DNA from: Blumeriella jaapii
Lineage: Eukaryota > Ascomycota > Leotiomycetes > Helotiales > Drepanopezizaceae
DNA: 64,000 nt
Direction of reading: 5' to 3'
Assembly: GCA_009599575.1 (NCBI GenBank)
Contig: VWND01000078.1
Span: forward strand, 1-64,000
This document shows, in pieces, positions 12,726-22,984 of this stretch. Numbering within the stretch: the stretch's first letter is position 1; each line of letters begins with the position of its first letter. Under the pieces are notes generated by a model that was given only the letters and a program-made list of their open reading frames with translations, did no database searches and had not been told where the DNA came from. The position numbers and the translations under genes are program-made.

Positions 12726-12852
12726 TTTTAATATAAAATGCGATCGTAAAAAATCATGAACTGAGATGGGACACTTGGATGCAGTGGGACACTTGCTTTC
12801 CCCCATATTATCCGAGTGCCCGCAGGATAAATGTGGGAAGGCAGCCCACTAT
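12726..12852 (-). repeat. right terminal inverted repeat (127 bp)
   Basis: Partner of 11492-11618. Similarity continues more weakly inwards for another 100 or so bases, because one copy of the internal 155-165 bp unit adjoins it. Confidence 0.9.
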
Positions 12853-14141
12853 TACGCTTATCGAAAAAGTTTTGTTTTAAAAAATAAGCGCTCCGGCTTT
12901 TTTCAGCTTTTTTTTATTTCCGATTATTTTTGAAAACGCGTTATAATAGACTTTTGCAGCTTTAATAAAAACAAACACGATTACGATAACGTATTCGTAA
13001 TAATAAATCGCTTTTTTAAGCAGGCTATTTCGATTTTCTGTTATAAAATATCGACGTTCGAAGCTTCGCTAAATTGTATATATTTTACGTGTATAAGTAT
13101 TTTGGCTTTTTAAAAAGTATTATTAGCGATTGTGGCTTTTAATATTAGTTTATTTTTTGGTTTGAATTAAACAAGATTTTCGGTACGCAATTAAAGCTTT
13201 CGATAGCCGCTTATTTCGAAACCGACGGTCAAAGCGAAATTTATAATTAAATTTTGCAAAAACGCTTTCGACTTTTCGTAAACTTTTATTAAAACGATTA
13301 AAACGAATTTCTTTTAATAATAAATTTCGCTTAAATAATCCTTTTTTACGAAAGTCTAAATGGCCTTTCACTTTTTGAAATTGTATACGATTACGCTTTT
13401 TATACCAATTGAAACTGGAAATTCGATACTTTCTTTTTTTTTTAATTTTTTATATAAGCTAAACGCAAACGAAGATCGTGCGTACGCTCGCCGCTATTAC
13501 GACGCTTGAAATTTCGCCAAATCGCATTTTTAATAAATCTACGATAAAATAAAAAAAAGTGCGAATAAATTTCGCCGCCCGATCGATTTTAATGTTAGCG
13601 ATTACGTATAATTCGATATGCGTCCATTTCCGACCTTCCGGTTTTTTCGCAAGCTCGACAATTTTACAAACGGCCTTTTTAAAATTGTAGCCAAAATTTT
13701 CGATAACGCTTTTAAGCTAAATCTTTTTAATATTATAAACGTATATTCAGTTTTTTACGCTAATCGATTGCGTAAAACAGCTAACGACGCGATTTTAAAT
13801 CAGATTAATTCAGCTTTCGAATTTATTAATATAACTAATAAGCTTAAATACGAAATCGAAAAATTAATCGCTTGTCGGATACAGCGGAAAACCTTTTAAT
13901 ATAAAGCTTTTTAAAAAGGCTTAAATAAAAATTTCACGTGGTATTCCGCGTTTGATTTTATATATGCTTTTTTAAAAATGCGCGATTTTCATTTGGCGCA
14001 TTAAAAGCTTTCCGGTCCTTTTGCAAAACTTATAAACTGGCTAAAAGTGTATTCCGAAGGTTTAGATTCGTACGATCATTTGAATAGCGACGTATTAATA
14101 AATAAAAGTTCGAAAGCGCGCTTTTTCGAACGGAGGGGTAG

Positions 14142-14406
14142 TATAACGACTTATTTTTTTGCTTTTCGTATCACTCCAGCAATTACACGTAGCTGCAAGC
14201 TCTTTGGTTTTTTGGTAAGTCGTTTATTAATTATGGAAATTATTTATATATATAAGGCTTTTTTCTTTTAGCAATTTCTGCCTTTTGCAGTTGTTGATTT
14301 TAAATAAATATTTTTGTTACAAAATCAAAATCTCGTTTTTTATACTATATGAACACGGCGACCAGTTGATTGATTTCCCAGCCCTCCGACTGATTAGATC
14401 GTCACA
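14142..14406 (+). repeat. 3' LTR of element B (265 bp)
   Basis: Same family as 1628-1896. The inner end is RIP-altered (tataacga) and the outer end TCGTCACA is intact. The outer 60-70 bp are clean. The following five bases, GAATA, should be the target duplication of B; its partner lies outside the window. Confidence 0.9.
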
Positions 14407-15357
14407 GAATAAAAAGGAAACGATAAACGTAGAAAAATTAAAAAAATACGAGTTTAAATAAAACAGAAAAAGATTAAGAAAAAAGTCTACGAAATAATCA
14501 AAAAATTCGAAAAAGCCAAAAAACGCCGGAACGAATTTCGAAAAAAAATTAAACAATTCCAATAAAAACTTAACGCTTTCGAAAATATCGAAAAAAAGAT
14601 TTTTATATTTTTTAATACCGTTTCAATTGGAAAAAAAAAAAAAATTAAGCCGGCGATTATTATAAAATATTTTCGAAGCATTATAATAATAATATTTATT
14701 AAAAACGATTTAGCATATTTTCCGAATATATTATGCTTTTTGTAAAAAATATGGCGAATTCGAGCCGCAAAATATTAAAAATAAAAGATTTTCTAATATA
14801 TCGAAAAAAAAAAATATTAAAAAAGCTTAATTTTTTATTCGGCGTGCAAAGCAAAGTTTTCGCTAAAATAAAAAAGTAATATTTTGTATTAATAAAAAAA
14901 ATATCAGCGCTTATGTTTTAGCTTTCGACGATAAAAAAAAAAATCGGATACGAACGACGTTTTACGAATATTCGAATTATATAAAACGATTTTACAAAAT
15001 AAATATTAAATTTTCTGATAAATACGGAAAATCGAAAAATCGCCGTTTCGAATTTATACAATAAAGCGAAGCAGAAAAAGCATAAATCGGTTAAAGATTT
15101 CGTTGTTTATTTAAATGATTTCGAATAGCAATTGCAAATAATAAACGATGCGACTAGGAAAAAAATGCTTTTCGTAAAGCTTCGATTTATTTTTCGAAAA
15201 TAAATTATTAAACGAAATAATACTGCAACTATAAGCTTTTACGAAAAATTAATATTAATCGCTCGTCGTATCGAAAATACTAATAAAATTATTAGCGACG
15301 AAACGAAAAATAATAAACGACGAAACGAACGCAAAAAAAAAAGAAAAAAAAACTTAT
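14407..15357 (+). pseudogene. gag remnant of a further gypsy-like element F
   Basis: A Lys-rich degenerate frame that is not the gag of A/B or D. A gag-like core is readable near 15085-15340: KSVKDFVVYLNDFE, then KMLFVKLRF and LIARRIENTNK, which resembles the capsid helices (a K-x-V-x-D-x-x-x-Y-L-x-x-L-E pattern) of fungal gypsy gag. It is bounded left by the LTR of B and right by the LTR of D1, so it is an older layer into which both jumped. Its other parts are not found in this window. Confidence 0.5.
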
Positions 15358-15615
15358 TGTAAAACGGTGATACTTTGTATTGATAGGATTTGGTAGTTTT
15401 AGCTATGGTCGAGGCATGGACCCTTCCGAGATCCCCTGCCACTGACTATTTTTAACAAATATAAAAGCAAAGCACTTTTTTAAATAGTACCATAAATACG
15501 CAGTTTAATTTTTAATTTTTTTTTTCCTTTTTTTTTTTTTTTCTAAAGATTTCCTAAACTATCTTACTTATCGATATATGGCCGTATCAATTTGGTTTTC
15601 TTATTTACTTTTACA
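15358..15615 (+). repeat. 5' LTR of element D1 (258 bp)
   Basis: Begins TGTAAAACGG and ends TTTTACA. The first 110 or so bases are almost clean and the rest is T-rich from RIP. It matches 26476-26742, 46137-46403 and the reverse complement of 60849-61115. Confidence 0.92.
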
Positions 15616-16155
15616 TTTAGTAATTTACGCAGAGATTCAAACTTCGGTATTTCGTTTTTATATATTCGCCGATGTATTTTTTAAATTCATAATTAAAGCC
15701 GATTCCGATATTTCGCCACTACGGCTTAAAAAACTTTCAATATAATATTATTCGCAGCTGTATTATATAAAAGACTTTTAATAGCTTTTTTATTTTGCGC
15801 ATAATTATTAAATTACAGAAATGCAACATATCTTAAAAACGTCTGAAATTACGGTTAAGCAATTTTGAACCGTGCGAAGTTCAAAGCTCGAAAGTCGCTT
15901 TTTTGTCAAAAAATAACAAATCGAATATTAATTCGTACGTTTCGATCGCTGCGCTCGGCTTTTCTAAATTAAATCTTTTTTAATTAAACGCTTGGCGAAA
16001 ACTCAACTTTTTGATTTTACGCTTTATAATTATGGCAATTACAATATGCGGCTTTTTATTAAAAGTAGTAAAGAAATGGCTGTACGTATATTAATCTGAG
16101 CTACGGAATATCGAAGCCGTGGATTATATAATAATATTATATTAATTTAATCAAT
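15616..16155 (+). other. D1 leader between LTR and gag
   Basis: Conserved with 26743-27300 in D2, so it belongs to the element (primer site and leader). No coding signal. I could not assign the primer tRNA because the sequence right after the LTR (tttagtaatttacgc) is RIP-affected. Confidence 0.6.
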
Positions 16156-16159
16156 TTGT

Positions 16160-18480
16160 TTTTTAATATTTTATTCAAATGTTTAAACGCAATCTTATTT
16201 TATTTAATTTTTTCAGAAAATACAAAAACCTTTTTAATAGCTCCCTTATTAAAAACGATTTCTTTTATATTAAAAATTCTTAATCTGCAACTTCGGAAAA
16301 TACTTATTTATCTAATTCGAACTTTACTAATATTTTTATTTATATTATAGATAACGACGCTTTTCGTTTTTTTATGCGAGGCCGTATGCTCCTCCCTGGC
16401 TCTTTTGGTACATTTTTATTTAATAGCGCTAACGTTACCGATTTTATCGAGAAATATAAAAGAATCTGTAAAAATTTCGGAATTTTTAAAACCAAAATAT
16501 TCGATAAATTTTTTCGTTATTATAATCCAATTACTAAAAATATTATTATATCGATAAATAAATAAAAGGCTATTAGAGCTCGAAACTGGCGTAAGCTAAT
16601 CAAAGCTTTGAAATCGGAATTCCGAGACTACGATCGTTAACAAATTCGCGATATTATCGCTTTTTTTAAACAGTTTGTTATAATGATTCGCTAGGCCAAA
16701 AAACTTAAGGCTTATTATCGTATTTATACGAAAGTTTTAAACGTTTTCGTTAATAGAAAAGTTTTAAGCGAGGTTAAATAAAAAAAATTGTTTTTATTTA
16801 GCTTTCTAATTAGCATTCGCAACAAAACGATTAAGCATTTTAAAATTAATAAATAAAATTCTGAAACTTTCGATTAATATTTCAAATTTGTAAAGTTTGT
16901 TTTTAAACAAAACTAAAGCGAACGTATTATTAAAGCTATAAATTAAAAGAAATCGCTCTTTCCTATTTACAAAAAGAACGTAGAAGCTTTAGTACAGGAA
17001 TATGCCTAGCTATTAAAAAATACCGAAATCGCTAAAAAACAATCAGTTATTATATTATTTAATCGTTTTGAAAAGTTTACTGGCTTGGAAAAGCTTAATA
17101 AAATTATCGAAACTTTTATATTAAAATTTATCGATATTAAAATTTAAAAATTGCAAAGCAAAATCGAAGGTTTTATGCAATAGCAGAAGAATTTTTTTAC
17201 GTTAACTCGAATAATAAAAACGATTAAAATAGATTTTATAATAATTATTTCTTTTAAAATGCGCGAAGCGATTAACTTCGCTAAGCTATCGTAAAAGTAA
17301 TAGCTGCCTAATAGCAACTTTCCCGTGCTAGCGATTAAAATCAGCGAAATATTAATTATAATAACGATTATTAAAAAAAAAGAAAAAAACTAACGCGGAA
17401 ATCAAAATCGCGGCTATTAAAATAATAAAAGTAATTATTAAAACAGATTTCGCGGCTTTAAATATAGGTTTTGTAATAACAAAAAAATTCACTGCGAAAA
17501 ACCTTATCTTCGCTTAAAATACAAAATATTTAATTTTTGTATAAATAATAAAGTTTGTTATATTAATAATACGGAGTGATCTGCTTCGGACCGGTGGAAG
17601 CAGAAATAAGCTTTTTTAATAAAGCTGAAAATCAGAGCTGGTTAAATATTATTCGCTTGAAAATAAAAGGTACGGAATAAAACGATTGTTTGAAAAATAA
17701 AAAAAAATGCGAAAACGATTTTTATTAATAATAGAAAAAACATTTCCGAAAACGTATTAATTAAAAAGAAAACTTTTATTTTAAATATGAATGGAATTTA
17801 AGTGTATAAATAAAAAATAAATATATATATTGCTAATGCAATTATTGCATCTGCAGATATTATAGCTGTATAATTAAGCCAGCGAATTATAAAAAAGCAA
17901 AATGCTTTTGTTTTATTCGCCAAACCGATTAATATAAAAAAAACGTTAAAATCGAAAAAAAAAATTTTGAAATTCGAAAAAAACCGATAAAACCATCAGA
18001 AAAACGCTTATAATAAAAGAAATTAACGACGATATAAAAAAATCGACACCGATATTCCGGTTTAAATGATTCAGAAAATACCAGCTTTTAAACGCTTATT
18101 ATTAATACGAAACGAAAAATAAATCGACAAATATATTAGCTCCGAAGCCGTCGACGAAATTATTAAAAAAATTATAAAACAAAAAATTAAAATAAAATTC
18201 AGCGATTTATTTAGCACAAAAAAAAATTCGATAAAATTATTAATAAACAAATTTCTATATTAAAAAAAAACGAAAAAATTAAAATTATTCGAAAAAAAAA
18301 ACGATTTTAAATTAGAAAAAAATCAAAAAGAAATTTATAACACCGCAGTTAATTTAGCCGACGAAAAGAAATCTTCGGAAAAAATCAGCCTTTTGGCTTT
18401 TACTATAAAAATCCAAAAGTCAAAACGACGAAATTGCTTTTATACGGCTACAAAAATAAAAAAAATAAAAATAATACTTA
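16160..18480 (+). pseudogene. gag of element D1 (degenerate)
   Basis: The best readable part (16374-16565) is MRGRMLLPGSFGT, followed by NVTDFIEKYKRICKNFGI and KFFRYYNPITKNI. It matches the fungal gypsy gag pattern in which a 'G-x-D-V-T-x-F-L-E-x-Y' segment starts the capsid. Further down, RNWRKLIKALKSEFRDYD (about 16590-16640) and KLKAYYRIYTKV (about 16699-16735) continue the domain. The same frame is found in D2. Stops are scattered, usually where Gln or Trp is expected. Confidence 0.75.
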
Positions 18481-18800
18481 AGAAAAATACGACCGCCCTC
18501 GTTTTATTCGATAATAAAATAAAAGTCAATTGCATAAATTAAAAAACAGCCGAAGCTAATAATATTTTGATTATTATCGATAAACGAATAATTTACACGA
18601 TCGTTAATAAAAATATTATTAAATTTAATAAAATTATACGAAACGTTAAAATCGACGTTGAAAATATTATTATTTATAAAAACTTTTTAATAATAAAAAA
18701 ATGCTTTTATTTTATTATTTTTAAAATGCTTTGGATTCTGAAAAGTTTCGTCAGTTTTAAATATACCGAAAACGGCCAAATAAAAGCTTTTTTCTAAAAT
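18480..18800 (+). pseudogene. retropepsin-like protease region of D1
   Basis: The frame reads ALVLFDNKIKVNCIN here and VLLDNKAEINCIN in D2, which matches the L-x-D-(S/N)-G-A-E-V-N-C-I-S signature of fungal gypsy proteases. The Gly of the active-site triad now reads Lys, as two G-to-A changes in a GGA codon would produce. It lies between gag and reverse transcriptase as usual. Confidence 0.65.
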
Positions 18801-19239
18801 CAAAACCGATTTTTTTAAAATCAAATTACCGTCGCCGGCGATAAAATCTTTTTAATCGACGTTTTATCGATAAACGAATAGCCGGTTCTAGCTCCAAAAC
18901 AAACGCTAAACTATAATAGAACCTGGAAAATATTCGGCTAAAAGCATTTACGTTGCTAGCAAAAATCATATCGCGAATAAAAATAATTAATATTAATATT
19001 TTTAGCTATTAATTCGGAAATAAAAATTCCGAAGATTTCGTTTTCGTATTAAACAAATCCTATTTATATATTTTATTTTTTTGTATTATTATTAGCATTT
19101 TTTACAAGCGCAAAGCTGACAAAATACGATTCGTAAATTTTAATAAATTCGTTAAAAATATTTCCGAAAAAATAAACGATTAATTCGAAAAAAACGAAAT
19201 AATAAAATTATTTTAATTAATTATTAGCGAATTCGAAAG

Positions 19240-20720
19240 ATTTATCACCGGCCGATTTTCCAGCCTATTATTTAACAGCCGATTTATAAGAAAACGATTT
19301 GATATTTAGCAATCGGAATTTAATTTCTGCTAAAAAAAAAAGGTTTTATACGAAATTCTACGCAATCGAAAAAAAGTTATAGCTTTCGATTTTACCGAAA
19401 TAGGCCAATTTAGCTTTAACGTTACGTTTTATATCGATATCAAAACCGTATTTTACGAAGCCTGGCAAAAAAAACTTTTTCAGTTTTTAAAACATTTTAA
19501 AATAAAATAATCGAAATGCTAAAAAAACGAATTAAGCAAAAGATTTTCGAATTCTGCTACGGTTTATACAAAAACAAATAATTTATCGTTGCGAAAAAAA
19601 AAAATATTTATAAATTTATTATCGCAGTCGTCGAAATAAACAAAATAACGATACAAAACGCTAACGTATTATTTAATATCGATTAATTTTCAAACGAATT
19701 CGCAAAATTAACGATCGCTTTTTTTTTCGATCTGTTTTTAAGCTACGATTATTTAATGCTTAATCTACGATTTCGAAATAAAACGGCAATTTAAATTCCA
19801 ATCGGATTGCTGCGTATAACGAGAATATTTGTAAAAGCTATTAATTTAATCGTTTAATTCGTAAAAATCGTATACAAAGTTTTTATAATTTATATTTCTG
19901 ATATTGCTTTTTTTTACGTTAACGACGTCGGAATAAAAAGCCTTAGATTATATTATAATAATAAAGAAATCTTTTTAAAAATTCGACGTTATATAATAAA
20001 ATATATTTAAAATATCGACAAAATTACAATTTGCTTCGAAAAAGCCAAAACTATTATTAGCTTTCGATCAAAGTTTTGCATGCCCGAAATAAATATCGTT
20101 GATTATATAATTAACAGCGCTGGTCGTTATTTTCAACAAAAAAAAATTAAAAAAGTATGCGAATAAAAAAGATATAAAAATATTACCGAAGCCAAAATCT
20201 TTATTAGCGTTGTGATTTATTACCGCAATTAAATTAAAAACTTTTTTTAAAAGGCTGTATTTATTTACGCTACGATAAAAAAAAATCGATTTCGTTTGGA
20301 AAAAAAACAAAATAAAGCTATGGAAATTTTTAAAAACAATCTTTTATCAGTTTTATCGCTTATCCGAATCGATTATAGCTTAAACGCGGAAAAAATCATT
20401 TTAATTATCGACGCTAGTATTTTCGGTTAAAAAGCTATATTGTAATAAATCGACGAAAACAAAAAGCGGTATTTTTTACGATTCGAAAACGATTTATAAT
20501 TTTTCGCAAAAGCACGCTACGATGCTATTAAACGAAAATGTCGAAGCGCTTTTTAAATAATAAAAAAAAAATAAAAAGCGAATTGTATAACGTATATTTT
20601 ATTTTAAAAACAAACGCAAAAGTTTTTGTTAATTAATTAAATAAAAAAGCTAATAATTTTCCAAAAGCATTCGTTATTAATTAAATAGCTTAAATAAAAC
20701 TTATGGATTTCGAAATTAAA
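19240..20720 (+). pseudogene. reverse transcriptase and RNase H of D1
   Basis: Readable landmarks are KVIAFDFTEIGQFSFNV (about 19372-19420), the fingers/palm piece IAFFFDLFLSYDYLMLNL (about 19705-19760), IPIGLLRITRIFVKAINL (19797-19850), and the catalytic box YVND (19915-19926) in place of Y-x-D-D. Then come the thumb piece FCMPEINIVDYIINSAGR (about 20075-20130) and an RNase H remnant with IILIIDASIFG (20396-20429) and RYDAIKRKCRS (about 20516-20548). The whole fits a fungal gypsy pol lineage distinct from A/B/E. Confidence 0.82.
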
Positions 20721-20861
20721 TATATTAAAAAAACGATTCATATAGCGGCGGACGGTTTTTCTAAACGAAAACGCTTTTATCCGTTTGAATTCGCTAAACA
20801 AAACGAATAAAATATCGACGAATAAATCGCTAACGAAATCGGCTGCTTCGCTATTTGCGCT

Positions 20862-21143
20862 TTGGGTTTTATAAAACCGAAATTATGCGCGTTGTTATTT
20901 CGGTTGGCACCGCGAATTAAAAACATTAATTTTCGGGCCGAAAAAGCATTCGCATTATTATTTCGGCTGGCATCGCGAATAAATTTAATCGAAAACGATC
21001 GGAATAAACCGATTAACGACGAAAATAAATTTTTAATCGATAATTATAAAACCGAGAATTTTCATTTAATTGTATATTATTTAATTATTTTGTTTAAATT
21101 ATTTAGCGTATTAAATTATTTATTTAAAATATTTAAAAACTAG
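20862..21143 (+). pseudogene. pol linker of D1 with 63-bp duplication
   Basis: An unbroken stretch between RNase H and integrase that contains two copies of a segment reading ALLFRLAPRI and ALLFRLASRI, 63 bp apart. The same doublet is kept in D2 (about 32044-32135), so the duplication predates the two insertions. No function is known to me. Confidence 0.5.
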
Positions 21144-21179
21144 GCTTTCGATTATATTTTGACCGATAAAAAACTATAA

Positions 21180-22350
21180 AAAATAAAAAATAATATATAT
21201 TAAAAACGCTTAGTAATAAATAATAAAGCCGATAATTTTTAATTATAAAAAAAGCTTACGAAGAAATATTTTATAAAAAAGCTAAAGCTATTTATTACCG
21301 AATTAAAAACGATTTTTAATAAAAAAAATGCTTCGAAAATTGCAAAGCTTTCGTTAAAAGCTGCATTTTTTATTAAAAACGAAAGCTTGGCCGAAAAAAA
21401 AATTTATTTTATCCGACGTAGTTTTTTAAAATCTAAAAAAAATTAATTTCGATATTATACGCGTGCCGATTACCGACCGCGGATATATATACTTTGTATT
21501 CGTTATGAAAGATTTATTTAAATAGCTTAAAAAGCGACTTTTTCGAAACGCTATTTTCGAAGCTATAACGATTTTTTTTTAAATAAATATCGATAATAAA
21601 TCCGAAAACAAAAGCGTTGTCGAAAGTTTTATAAAAAAATACGATATTCAGCGCATTTAAATCTTAGCTTATAATTCGAAAAGCAACGGATCCGTTGAAC
21701 GAAGCTATAAAAATATTTTCGACGGCTTTTCAAAAGCTATTCGACAAAAATATAAGCGTTAATCGCGGAAATTCTCGAAAATGCTTTTTGCTATGCGTAT
21801 ATGCATATACGCTTTTATTAAAATAATTTTATTTTTTATTTAATACGGCAGAAACGCTCCATTGCTTTTAAAAATAAAATGGCTTATTTAAAAGTTTTAT
21901 AACGTAATTAAAATAAAAACGAAAGCAAATTTATTAGTAATAAAATTCAAATAATTAAATTACCGCGATATAAATATAAAAAAAATAATTAAAAAAAATA
22001 TATATATATAAGAAAACAGCTAAAAAAGTCTGGAATAAAACCAAAGTTTTAAAAAAAAAACGCTAATTAAAAAAAAAGATTTGGTTTTAATTTACGACGT
22101 TTAGCGCGCTATTAATAAATCGGCCGATATTAAACTTAATTATAAATGGCTCGGATTTTACGAAGTATACGAAGCCGAATTAAATAAAAGCTATTACAAA
22201 TTTACGGAATTCGATGAAATAAAACTGAAAAAAACGTTCGCTGCCAACCGATTAAAACGATTTTACAAAAGAAATCAGCAAATTTATTTTTTAAATTTTG
22301 ATTTAAATATCAATTTCGATTTAAACGATTTCGACGACGATTCCGATTAA
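21180..22350 (+). pseudogene. integrase of D1
   Basis: The zinc-finger end reads CFENCKAFVKSCIF (about 21330-21370). The core shows VPITDRGYIYFVFV (about 21463-21504), DNKSENKS (about 21594) and AYNSKSNGSVERSY (about 21670-21710), that is, the D-D-E core. D1 lacks about 36 bp that D2 has just before the second Asp (at about 32664-32704), so this copy is also damaged by a deletion. The C-terminus ends in an Asp/Ser-rich tail near 22345. Confidence 0.78.
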
Positions 22351-22984
22351 AGCGATTATATTTTAAAAAAAAAATCTTTTGAAAAAATCTGAAAATAATC
22401 GGATGATAAATTTGCTATTAAAACACGGTTTAAATCGTGATTCCATTTATAACCGAAAAAAAGAAAAGTGCATATAAAATTGTTTATTAATTGTTTCATT
22501 GTTTTTGTTATTTATTGTTTTTCTTTTATTATATACTGTTTTATTGTTTTTGTTTTGCTTTATCTATATACAATTTAATTATTTTGTTTTATATATATTA
22601 TTTATTTTTAAGACTTTTTTTTTATATTATTTGAAATATTTATTATATTTTTTTTTGTTTGATTGTATTTTTGTTTATTAAAACAAAAGCTTCGTATATA
22701 TTTAAGCCGTATATCTGATATATTTATATCGCTCGCATATTTTATGAAAATTAATTTTTATGCATTTTATTATTTGCTATTTTTTGTATTATTTTTTTTT
22801 TTTCGTTGTTTTGAACGGATGCTTGCCTAAACAGTTATAATTTATTAAAAAAATAGCATACGGATTCCCGTGATTTTTTAATACAAATACTTTATAATTT
22901 TCGTATTTTTTTTATTTACTTTTTAACAAATATGATATATTTTTCTGATAAATAAACCCATCGATATTATATCGTTTTTTAAAT
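22351..22984 (+). other. AT-rich spacer of D1 between pol and orf3
   Basis: About 600 bp of very T-rich sequence, conserved in position with 33481-34085 of D2. One frame (22499-22681) reads as a run of Leu/Phe/Tyr, but this is low-complexity T-rich sequence and is broken in D2. Confidence 0.5.

Larger units (their letters stand above)
11492..12852. mobile_element. 1361-bp TIR element, no recognisable transposase
   Basis: The ends ATAGTGGGCTGCC and GGCAGCCCACTAT are part of 127-bp terminal inverted repeats. A TA duplication flanks the unit (11490-11491 and 12853-12854), and the uninterrupted target is seen in copy A (tgctacgcttatcg near 6476). The interior is AT-rich with no readable transposase, so it is probably non-autonomous. 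The left side holds three direct copies of a 155-165 bp unit (tcgcatttta-type starts at 11601, 11756, 11921) and the right side holds one inverted unit. The TA duplication would suit a Tc1/mariner-type transposase; this is inference. Confidence 0.88.
11290..13910 (+). pseudogene. integrase and GPY/F module of element B, split by insertion
   Basis: The integrase of copy B runs 11290-11491 and 12853-13910. The TIR element at 11492-12852 entered just after the zinc-finger region. After the insertion the core motifs and the GPY/F module (13618-13899, RFFRKLDNFTNGLFKI, then YANRLRKTANDA) can be followed in the same order as in copy A. Confidence 0.8.
978..14406 (+). mobile_element. Ty3/gypsy element B, interrupted by A and a TIR element
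   Basis: The host copy of the gypsy family consists of 978-1627 (gag part) plus 8036-14406 (rest of gag, protease, reverse transcriptase, RNase H, integrase, GPY/F region, 3' LTR). Its 5' LTR and gag start lie left of element C. Element A (1628-8035) splits gag with a CGCCG duplication at 1623-1627 and 8036-8040. A TIR element (11492-12852) splits the integrase. A purine tract (cggaggggtag) precedes the 3' LTR. B is inserted in the gag remnant of element F that begins at 14407. Confidence 0.9.

Noticed and set aside
22499..22681. Hydrophobic 60-codon frame in the D1 spacer, candidate membrane peptide
   Set aside because: Pure T-rich low-complexity sequence; the equivalent stretch in D2 (about 33602-33790) is broken by stops.
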